Below, in pieces: positions 22,127 to 34,100 of a stretch of DNA of 64,000 nucleotides. A model generated the notes under the pieces. That model saw nothing but the letters and a program-made list of their open reading frames with translations, ran no database searches and was not told where the DNA came from. Location of the stretch: NCBI GenBank assembly GCA_030248215.1, contig JASANG010001881.1:248001-312000 (forward strand), in the 5' to 3' direction. Numbering within the stretch: the stretch's first letter is position 1; every line of letters starts with the position of its first letter. This DNA comes from Enoplolaimus lenunculus. Lineage: Eukaryota > Nematoda > Enoplea > Enoplida > Thoracostomopsidae. A program made the translations under genes and the position numbers.

Positions 22127-25100
22127 CTGAAAATAAGAAGATCACATAATTGAACCAGTCTGCCAGCTTTGCGCGATGCGCAAAAGTACTTACAAACTTT
22201 CCTTTCATAGAACAATCACGTGTATTTCCTACGAAATTATTGTAAACAAAGTAATGCTGGAAAGTTGCCCAAAATACGTATGTAGGGTGTTCCTGTTTTA
22301 ATATATAGATTAAAAACAAAATTACAAGCAATAAGCAAAACCAACGGAGAGGCAGGATAATGTCACCCTGCCTTCAGTCCTTGCATGCTACAAGCTCCGA
22401 ACAAATCCATGGGCATAACGTTTTGGCTTAGGCTCGGCTTAGGCTTAAAAATACAGATTATCCTTCCGGAAATTATTATGTATATTGGCCTCACAAACAG
22501 TATTGGGTGTCGTGCTTACACCTTGCTAACGAGTGACTTATGGTAAGTTAAGGTGAACAGGCCCTGCAACAAAGTCGCACGCCTTTGGCGTTCTCTTAAT
22601 CCGTTTCAATATATGGATATATCCGAAGAATACTGATAAATCTTTTGGCCCATGTAAAGATCAGAGGCGTAACGTTTTTGTGTAAGACTGCAACAGAGTA
22701 AGCTTAAGCTTTAGACTATTTTTTTCGCTTGGCTTAGGCTTAGGAATATGCTCATTACGCTTAGGCTTACGCTTAGGCTTGGACTTAGGTTTAGGAATAT
22801 GCTCATTCTTACGCTTAGGCTTAAGCTTAGGCTTATAGGCTTGTGCTTAGGAGACGCCCCTGTTCTTTACATTGGCCAGTGTTTTGGGAAATCACCAAAA
22901 AAATTTTAGCTGTTAAAGATTTTTTGAACAATAAATCACTCACATCGTATGTTATCTGTTCTGTTAAACTTTGAAATACCATTGATTCAAAATAGATCAC
23001 AACTGCTGCTTTCCCTCTAAAATACATAAAACAAACCTTTTAGCCAGAATAAGGTCCACACACTAGCGGATCCAAAGGGGAACGTGGGGGGGCAGTACGC
23101 CCCTCCGTCAGAGTTTTTTGTGACGAAATGATAACGTCCCTACGTTACAAATTTAGTCCTCAAAATTTTTTGTAAAAAACACAATTTTTACGCTCAGAAA
23201 CTTTTTTTGTGATGAAATGATAAGGTCTCTCTATCTTACAATTTTTCTCTTAAAAACTTTTTGGTGATAAAATAATAAGGTCCCTACGTTACAATTTTTG
23301 CGTTTCATAACATTTGCAAGCCTGCCATTCCTCCGTCAGAAATTTTTGGATCCACTTCTGGCGCCACACTATTAGGGATGTTTAGAAATTTGCTGTCAAT
23401 TAATATATCCAAACAAGAGAATAAAACTAAGTGTATACACTGTAAATTTCAGTGAGTTGATTTTAACTCAGAATGAGTTGAATCCACTCAGATGTCTGAG
23501 CACTGAATTAGGTATTTCAGTACTCAAAATTCTGAAATGATTTAACTCAATGTGAGAACTCACCCAGAATTAAATTAACTCAGAGACTTAATGTTTACTG
23601 TTATTAACTCAGAAATAGCCTGAAATAACCCATTTTCCCTCTGAATTAATTAATCATCTCATTGGAATTTACACTGTATTAAAAAGTTACGGGTTTTAGG
23701 AAGAAATTCTTGAATTCGGTTTATTACAAATCATAAAAAGGGTCACAATTCTAAGTTTATGTGAGATATGCTTGTCCTGGTGCATATACATCATATTATG
23801 TTGTATGTTGGCCGGCAGCATACGTGTCGACAAGTGTAGTCGACTGTAAAAGCAGTTGGAGAAACGGGCTGAGTGGCACAGTGGTAGAGCGTTCGTTTAA
23901 GCATCCATAACTCAGAGTATGACGATCCTTGTAGGATCTGGAGTCCAGGACTTTATACTTAAACTGACAGTGGCACACGATTTATAATGGACACCAAGCG
24001 ACCAGACTAAACGTATTTCAAATGTAAAGGATATCACAGTTAGTGTTAGCAAGAGTGGATAAAAACAAAAGTGTGCAACTCTTTGGGGTTCCGCATAGTA
24101 CAAAACGTATCACCGGGTGTTGCGTTTGTGGAAAGGGGGGTTGGACAAAAACGCAACGCGTGCCGGGTATACATTCGTTTCTACATTGAATGTGCCCAGT
24201 TGCATACTCTTGTTAAATAGCGATTATCCACGCTTGAAGTTAGCGATAACAACTGAACGAAAGAATCAAATGGTTACACAAAGCCTTTAAATTATATACC
24301 CATCTGCTATCTTGTGACGGACCCAGTTGCTGAAAACCTTAGGGTGGGTCGGTTGCTTTCTACCGGTTAAAGTAATACACTGTAGGTCAAATCCAAGCAT
24401 AGTGTTATACTTCAAATGCATATGTGTCACTTCGCAATATACCTTTTATATGCTAATTTATAATTTAAAATAACTTAAAAACAATTGCGATACTTACGTC
24501 AGTTTGCCTTCCTAAAATCAAACCAAAATAGCATTTAATAATTTTAAACATTAAATACCTCTACGAGGTTTATGGTTTTTGAAGGTACATACCTTGGTAA
24601 CCTTTGCTAGATTTTCGAGTTGTCTCTACGCTTGCCGATAAACCAGCGGGTCAATGTTACATTTAGGGGCGTAGAAGTAGTTTAAAGCGTATTACTAAAC
24701 CTAAGCCTAAGCCTTAGCGTTGAAAAGTGTGTTCCTAAGCCTAAACCTAAGCCTAAGCAAAAAAAGTAATTTAGTATCTAAACCTACTCTTTTATACACC
24801 GGCTAGAAACCTGGACGCCCTTAAAAGTAACATGGGCCGACCAGCGGATAGCGTTGCTTTTCGGACAATATACCATGCATTGAAATGGTATTTATAAAAA
24901 TGTTGAATAAATTAAAACAAACCAAACTGGTGTAATATAAATGCATATACGAAATTAATAACATTTGTACAATGTGGTTAAAGCGTACTTACCAAACTAC
25001 TATTAAATACGACCTAGAAGACTTTTGGTAAACGTTAGTTAAATTGTACTTTTTGGCATATGAATCGGATTTTAGATTTTTAGGCAAATTTAAAATTTTG

Positions 25101-28100
25101 AAAGAACCTTAACATTTTGTGGCTGTGAGAACCAGTTGGAAGTATACAAAACGGCATAAACCCAATGCATTGTATTTACTCTGGTTAGTTACAATTACCT
25201 CAGCACTTTGTAGCTTCATCGCCTTTGTTTTTGTCGCTGACACAATGTACCGTTCACTCCTGTATAATTCAAAAATTCAAATTAATTTTTTAATCAAATT
25301 TAGAAAAATGGGTCAGTTGTTTACTTAAAAACAAACTTTATTTTAAAAATAACTGAGCGAGATTCGATTTCGCTTTTCGAAATTTACTATAAGTATAACC
25401 AAAATGGAATGTGGGTATGGAGCTTTTTTACCCGACCCGCGCTTTACTCAAGCAAATAAGAATTTCTTCATGGGGTAATAAGAGGGTGTCCCCATTTTGA
25501 GTCCCAATCAATGAGAGTCCGTATCCCTAATAAAAGTCCGCAAGTGAATAGGACTTTGTGGATCTGACCGGTGTAAATACCCAACACATTCAGCCGTACT
25601 GGAATATAGGCACAAGCGAAAATCTCAACTTATCCCACCATCCTTTTTCAGGGCTACTCGATAGTAGTAGAAATCCCTGGCGGGGGGTGAGATTGTATAA
25701 GAAGTTAAATCTGGGGGGAGATTGTACAAGAGTTCAAATCCGACGGAACATTGCCCAACAGGAGAAAACTGATAGGTTGATAGTCCGGTGGGGCGTGAAA
25801 ATATTGGCACTCAATTAAATCCCTACTTACCAACATGCTTCACGACATATCTTCGAAACTCCTTGTGGAGTCGTTGCTTCCATATCTTCAGCGCATTTTT
25901 CTGTCAATAAATTAATGTAAACATATGGCCGGTGACTTAATAAATAAACAAAATCCTACCCGTGGTAAACTGTAAAAACCTGACCATTAAGCCTAAACCT
26001 AAACCTAACTAGCCAGATCACCTTGTTAGGGTGCTAGAAAAATTTTAAAAGGGGCATTCAAAGGTTTTTAATGACTTCCAATCATGATTGAAAATTTAAT
26101 TTTGTAAATAACTGAAAAATTCTAAATGTAATTATAATACGAGCCCGCATTCTTAACTGTGTGTAGCACTTGACACTAGTTGGTGATAGGTATTGTAACT
26201 TTTGCACCAGACAACCAAAGTTGCTTCTTTCTTAGTTCGGCCAAAGAACAGGGTCGGAACAGTATTATAAGCATATTTGTAAGCCTAAGCCTAAGCCCAA
26301 ACCTAAGTGTAAGAATGAGCATATCCCTTAGGCTAAGCCTAAGCGTAACAATGAGAATATTCCTAAGCCTAAGCCTTAAGCCAAGCAAAAAATTAGTCTA
26401 AAGCTTAAGCTTACTCTATTGCAGTCACACAGAAAAGTATTGCAGTTCCACAGAAAAGCGTTCCTTCCGTAATCTTTAAATGTGTATTTAATTTTTACAG
26501 TATGTTTCTTTCAACCCTGCAATATTTAAAATAAAACATAACCAAAAACTAACTTAATGTCAGTCCACAAACTGTCGAATTTGGTGGTTTAGCAATTTTA
26601 GGATTACTGCAGTTGCACGATCCGATTGTTTCCATTTGTTTCAAACTCAATTCGCAACCCTAAAAGGGTCAAAATGCAATGAACAACAATTAAATTTTAG
26701 GCGAATAAACCAAAACGGCAGGACAGGACGCCGGCGGTTGCCATTTTTAAAGTCAAAAAACTTTGTATAAATTAGAATAAAATATTTAGCCAATGCTATT
26801 TTAAGCGGCGTAACAGTAGATTAAGCGTATTCCTAAGCCTAAGCCTAAACGTTGCAAAAATGAGTCCCTAAGCCTAAGCCTAAGCCTAAGCTTAAGTAAA
26901 AATGCAATCTAGAATCGAAACCTACTCTTTTATAGACCCATCCGAAACCTGAACGCCCCTTAAAGTAACATTCGGTCAAATGTTTTATGAAAAAACAGTA
27001 TTTAGTTCATTGACTTGCAAATTATTAAAATTACATATGGCTTCTGAATAGCTTCGCTTGCAAAGGTTCTTAAACATTAATATATCGCGTCCCAACATAT
27101 GGGTCTTGTTCATTAATACAGCTAATGTGCCCGTTGTTTATGCCTTTTAGCTCGAGCAGCCCATTTTGGTCAGAAATCTTAACTCTCCCGTACCTTGAAA
27201 CGCAATTAGAGCCCCAGCTATAGCTGGGTGTGAACATATTTTTTAAAAACGATGTCGCACGCATTTAAGTACCGAAATCACGCTTAATAATCAGTTTGTA
27301 AAGAATAACGATACTGGCTGGGTTTCTGAAATCTTACTTAAGTATTTACTACAGTTTTTACTTATAAGTATTTAGTCTTAAGTCGCTGAGTTAAAGTTAA
27401 TTTTTGAACAAAAACAAAAAAATAACACAAGTTTGGGGTCAGTGCCATAAACAAGGAAGTCACAGTTTTGCATCATACTGAAGCGGTTCCATGAGTCTAC
27501 AATTTCAACTGAACCATGGATAGCATGCCAGAACTGATAGTACACTGTAAATTCCAATGCGTTGATTAATCAATTCAGCTAGCGAGTTGGTTATTTCTGA
27601 ATTAATATCAGTAACGATTAATTCACTCTGAATTGAGTTGATTCTCGCTCTGAGTAGAGTTGACTCTGGATGAGTTGATTGATGAACTCACAATTAATGG
27701 AATCAACTCACAATTATGAGTTGTGATAGTCCTAACTCAGACTGAGCGATTCAATTTATTCTGAGTTAAAATCAACTCATTCAAATTTACAGTGTATTTA
27801 ATTCATTACATTTACGTGAACAACCTAAATATTTGCTTAAGTACACTTGCAGAAACAATAAATACTTTAAGCATGAAGTTGTACTTAAATAATGTTTTTT
27901 TGAATCCCAGCTGTTGAACCTCAAATTGGCTTGGAATATTCCTTTGGTTTCTGAATGGAGCTTAAAGTAAGCTGAATTAAGCTAAACTTTAAATTTATCC
28001 GTATGGACTTTTAAAAATCTTACAAACGATGAATATCCACCGGCATAGTAGTAGTGGTCAATTTCTGATGTCGAATTAATACACGTTCCGCCTTGTTTCG

Positions 28101-31100
28101 GTGGTAACATTGTCATTTGAGTCTGAAAATGATAATTTATTATCGCTAAATGTAAAACAAATAAGGTAAATATATATAAATTCGTAGCTTCTAGAACTAT
28201 GCTAAACACCAGGGTTCCATGGGAATAATACGATTCCGGCTAAAATTCCGGCAAAATTTGACTTCGGATTCCGATTCCGGCTGACTGCTGTTCCGATGTC
28301 GGAATTCTGATTTTTCGGTTATGAGTTTTTAAGATGATCGAGCTTAGATTTTACTTGTCGTTTTGTGTCGTTCATTTGCAATTATTCTGTTCGTTTTTTC
28401 TTAGTAAATATTCCGAGTTGTTACGTGTATTCCGTCAGATATATAAACAATTTTTACTGAAACTGTCAACAGTAACGGAAACAGGCATACTGCAACAAAA
28501 GTTAAAAGTCATACACCTTTAACTATTTAATAGAATTATTAAAACTTTATTCCGATTACGATTCCGGTTCCGACAGAAAAATTTGATTCCGATTCCGTTT
28601 CCGACAAAATCTAATTCCGGTTGGAACCCTGCTAAACACTTTATTAAAGTCATAGCAAAATATATACGGAACAGCAATCAACGCTACAACACCTAAGCTT
28701 TATTTTCTGGAGTTCATTCAACGTATTAGCAAGTCGCTATTGATAGGATATTCTTATGTTGAAAGGATCAGAAATAATGTATCAAGTGCGTCTATAAGGG
28801 TACACGATACAAGCCACCCGAAATTCCTATACAGAGATGGGAAATACGCAACTGATAAGCCTTATAATCAACCCAATTGGCTAAATTTATTTCGTAGCCT
28901 TCTGGACTGGTTCTAAACCTATTTTCTTTCAGGTTTATACCGTTTTGAAATCAAATTCTTGCTACGTCACTATATATGTTTTACTTACGCTTAGAAATAT
29001 GCTTAATAATTTACTGTTACAGTGCTAAAAGTAACATTGACCACTGCGGTTATGACTTACGTATTTTAACGAAAACAAATTTTGATATCCTGGCAAAACG
29101 ATGGTGCCTTCGTATTCCGGGAACGGTGCAATCCCTGGTGTATGAAAATTAATCTTAAATCCGACCGACTCGATTAGCGATGAATACAGATCAGGTTTTG
29201 CATCCAGAGTCATCCATAAACCTTAAAAATATTTACCTCAAAATATTAATAAATATACGTTCGACAATAAGTTGAACTCAATTATAAGGCGATAAATCTT
29301 AATAGAACACTAGGATTCCAACTGGACTGAAATTCTGTCGGAATCGAAGTTGTAGGTGAAATTCAATTTCTTGTCGGAACCGGAATCGGTTCAAATCGGA
29401 AGCATACGACTTGAGCTGATATAGGACAATGTTTCATTTCATTCAAGTTCGCTGTAAATTCCACTGAGTTAATTATTCAACTCAGACGAAAAGTTAGTAA
29501 TTTCTGAAATAATGCATCGTTTACATTTTGCCACCGAAAACTCTATGAGGTGGGGTTAACACGTGTCAAGTTTCAAAATGGTCATGCGTTAACTCTACCC
29601 TAACGCAAAAATTGCCTTAATCCAACCCTGACACGTGTAAGAGCCCTATTCTAATACGTGTTTACACAGCATTTCGTAACACGCGGTAGGGTAGGGTTAG
29701 CGCCATTTTTGTGTTATGGTAGGAATAACGCATGGCAATTTCGAAATTTTACACACGTTAACCCTATTTTATACTGTTTTCGGTGGCGAAATGACACGTT
29801 TTGATTGTGAACGATGCATAATAACAGCAAACTTTACTTTATCTCTCTCTGAGTTGATTTGATTCCGGAAAACTTGACTAATTAAATCAAAATAAGCTGT
29901 ATCAAGAGTGCATGATACTCTTAACAAGAGTATGCAACTGGGCACATTCTGTGTAGAAAACAATGTATACTGCACGCGTTGCATTTTTGGCCGACCCTCC
30001 ATACTTGGGGGGGGGAGTTAAAGTTTTCCGTAAAAATAAATACATTGCATGCCCATATGTTCATACATACTCCGTTTATTTTCGTAAGTGTTCGAAGCAA
30101 TATGGTGTGCATTAAAGCTGAAATCGACCCCCTAAACAAGGGGGTAAGGCGAAAAACGCGTGCAGATACATGTTGTGCCAGGCACCGCCCAGATAGTTGC
30201 GCACTCCCGTTTAAGATCATCCACTCTTGGTTGTATCACCTGACAATTATGAGTTTCGATAGTCTTAACTCAGACTAAGTGATTCAACTCAGTCTGAGTT
30301 GAAATCAACTCACTGGAATTTATAGTGAAGATTTGGCTTCAGTATTGTTAACCAGCTCTTCACTGACACAATACCGAAGAAGTTGAAATTCCGATATAGA
30401 AATAACATTCGGTTGCAATCGGAACATAAATTTTACCGGAATTTCAGTCAGAATTGGAATTGCGGTATAAGCCAGTAAAAACCGTTTTGAACCAAAATTA
30501 ACCCCTTAACAACTTCAAGATCAAAGCAAAGTAAGCGAGTTTTTAATAACAAAACACAATATCAAGAGTGCATAATACAAGAGTGTGCAACTTTTGGGGT
30601 TTTGCAGCATTTTTGATGCCGGATACATAAAATGCCATGGTTCCCACCAATTATACCTCCCTATAAGTACGAATTTGGTTAAAAACACAACGCGCGTTCC
30701 GGGTAAATTTTTACCATACGGAACCCCAAGAGTTGCATACTCTTGTATCAGGCACTCTTGATGTTAATTAAATTACCTTCATCCATACCGGCTCGTGATG
30801 TGACAAATCGATTTGTAATGTTTCCATTGAATGTATAACAGTTGCCAAACTGCGGATGATAAAAATCCAACCTTAAAAACTATTTTCTACAATTTTAACC
30901 ATTGCGAAACCCCCCCAAACTCAGGAAGCGCACATTTTTGACTAAAGGCCGCCAAATCCAGGGGTTGTTTCTTGGTATTCCTCCAGACGGTGTTTTCACT
31001 TCAAAAATCGGGTAAGATTTTGAACATTTTTGCATATTTGACTTTGTATAATGTTAAAATATTTTAACGAACTTTTTATTTCTAGTAATTTTTTTAGTTA

Positions 31101-34100
31101 ATACCACTAAATATTAAATCACACTGAGCTGATTTAATTTTAGGTGAGTTGTTCAATGTACTCAAAATGAGTTCAATCAATTCACAATTCTGAGTTCGAT
31201 AAGACATTAATTCAGAGCTCACGCTTCTAGAGTGGATTCAACTCATTTTGAGTCAAAAGCAACTCACTGGAATTTACAGTGCGCTTACCATGTACATTCT
31301 TTCCTCCGCCAAACACACGTTTGAACGCTTTCTTTCAGTGTGTATCCCATTGATTTTTTGACTTCATCTGATTGTTCTTCGACGAAAAATTTTGTCATTT
31401 CTCGAATATTCGCTTGAAGAGATTCGACAGTCATCGGTGGAGGTTCAAGTTTTTCTTCTTCCGTCACTGCTCCAGGCGCTCCAGTGGTTGTCTCGCCCGC
31501 TGGCGCGTCTGGTTCTTGTGAGTTTTCCTGAAAATCAAAATTTCAAAAAATTAATTTATTTTCTTCGATTCACACAGTGGCTGTATGTGCACTGTAAATT
31601 CCAGTGAGTTGATTTTAAGTCAGAATGAGTTAAATCCAGTCAGAAGTCTGAGCTCTGAGCTAGGTCTTTCAGAACTCAGAGTTCTGAATTGAATGAACTC
31701 ATTCTGAGTTAGTTAATCAACTCAATTCGAGGTAAATCAACTCATAGCGATTTAATGGTGACCATTTTTAACTCACAAATAAACCCGAAATACTAAATCG
31801 TTGTCTGTGTTGATTAATCAACTCACTGGAATTTACAAAAAAATTTATAAATCTTTCTGAAAAAATATAATTTGAAAACGTAAACAATTTCAAAGTCTGT
31901 AATGGTTTTCGTTTCTGAGTTTTTTCTTATTTTCAAAATGTATTTACGAACGAATTTTTTTCTTCGTTTCAGTAAGGATTTTGATGTATAAATTTGAAAA
32001 TATAAATATTAATTTTGAAATGAATAAAAATTTGAAAACATTAACACAGCGAATAAGTTTTGTAAAAAACGAAATCAGAGAGTAAGAAAGTTTATATTAA
32101 AATTTTTTAAATATCATAAATACCTGATGACGCGGACAAATTAGGCCCAAGCCTCTTCCTATGGATAATACGCGAATTTGCAAACTGTATTAATTCAGGA
32201 ACATTAGTGTTACAATGGCAACTATAAGTTTAATTTAAATTATACACTGTAAATTCCAATGATTTAATTAATTATCAACTAGCGGATTACAATTTCAAGT
32301 TAATATCAGTAAACATTAACTCACTCTGAGTTGAGTTAATTCAAGGTAAGTTGATAAATTAATTCAAAATGAATTGAATCAACTCAGAATTCTGAGTTGT
32401 GAAATTCCTAATTGAGATTTAGGTATTCAATTGATTCTGAATTAAAATCAATTTCCTAGAATTTTTAGTGTAATATAATGTTGATAAGCAACAGTATATT
32501 TTTTTCGAGCAAGCCATTGCTAAAACTTTCTTGAAAAAATACACTTTATGCTTACCCAGTAAATACTTATGACAAATTTGTAACTCAAAAATAATCCATA
32601 TCCAGAGGCGTATCGCTGTAAATTTCAGTGAGTTAAATTTAACACCTGAATGAGTTGTATCACTCAGTTTGAGTGTAGGTCTATCAGAACTCAGAATTTT
32701 GAGTTGAATCAATTCATTCTGAGTTAATTAATCAAATCATCCAGAGTCAGCTCAACTCAAGGTGAGAATCAGGTCAACTCAAGGTGAGTTAATGTTTACT
32801 GATATTAATTCAGAAGTAACCAAATCTGATTAATCAACTCATTGAAATTTACAGTGTACAATGGTAGTGATAAACGAATATGTCTCGTCCCGAAAGTTCT
32901 TAACAGACAATTAATTTAGATACTTACAGTTTTACAAATAACCTTATGCATCATAGAGGTCAAACAATTATTTTTTCTGTAAGTGGTTACACCCAGTCGA
33001 TGTCATACACTGTAAATTCCAATGAGTAAATTAATCAACTCAGACGGAAAGTTAATTACTTCTTAGTTAATAACAGAAAACTGTATACCTCACTTTGAGT
33101 TGAGACGATTCTCACTCTGAGTTGATTTGATTACGGGAAAGTTTATTAATTAAATCAGATTGAGTCGAACTCAGAATTATGAGTTCTGATAGTCCTAACT
33201 CAGACTGCGTGATTCAACTCTGTCTGCGTTGAAATCAACTCACTGGAATTTACAGTGTAACAATGGCTACGGCGTCGTCGACAACAAATCTAAACAAACT
33301 TACATCGATCACTGGACCAGGAATAGAAATCAGTGGCTCGGTGAACAGTTCGCTCAACACTGCGGCGACTTCTTGTTTCGCTTCTTCTTTCTGAAACCAA
33401 CGAAAAACAGTTGAATCGGCGGTACAATGTTTATAATGCAATTTTCACAATATCATGCGTACACACGGTAACTTTTTTCGCACAGTCGATGATAAAACTG
33501 AAGAATTTTCGGCTTCAGCGGTGTTTGGTTACTCGGCGGCAGTTAAGTTGACAGTTGTGATGAGAGATGCTGCGCGATACGCAATGGCAGAGAAGCTTTG
33601 CGAACGACAAGCCAAAACCAATTTTAGTAGGAAATTTTAACAAAAAATTTCGGTTGTGATTCTTATAGGGGTTGCCTATGCCTGGCTGTGCCCTCTTTAA
33701 ATCCAGCCGTGTGTGTTGGCTACTGAGAATTTTTGGCTTTAATGCGCATTCTCACATACCAAAGTTACCTGGTGTACGCATGATATTGTGGAAGTTGCAT
33801 TTATATCCAAACTTTAAATTACATCCAACTGCAGCATATTAGTAAAACATCATATTTCTGGTGTTGAATATACCGTTTACAGTTCATATCAGAGCTTAAT
33901 CCTTTCGAACCAGCGAATCAAAGCAAAAACAAAACTCTCCGCTTGCAGGCGGTGCAAAAAATCAAATCCTTAAATAAAATCCAACTTCACATTAAGTTTC
34001 ATACGGACTAACCTTTGCAGTTGAAAGACACGAGTATCCATTAACATAATCGATACATTCCGCATTTTCGTCGCACGGACTGCTTTCGCATTCGTCAATT

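Larger units (their letters stand above)
29451..30327. mobile_element. Family E MITE carrying nested F and G elements
   Basis: Left GCTGTAAATTCCACTGAGTT, right AACTCACTGGAATTTATAGT. The two insertions account for the extra length. Confidence 0.75.

Noticed and set aside
24982-25002. 21-base candidate exon with a good donor
   Set aside because: Its phase (2 to 2 or 0 to 0) does not fit the exons on either side; the 61-base exon at 25199-25259 does.
27070-27264. 64-codon ORF with two cysteines (WGSNCVSRYGRV) as a channel exon
   Set aside because: Exons 4 and 5 join in phase 0 without it and the family alignment has no gap there.
29921-30278. Two overlapping 99-codon ORFs
   Set aside because: Inside a family G MITE nested in family E.
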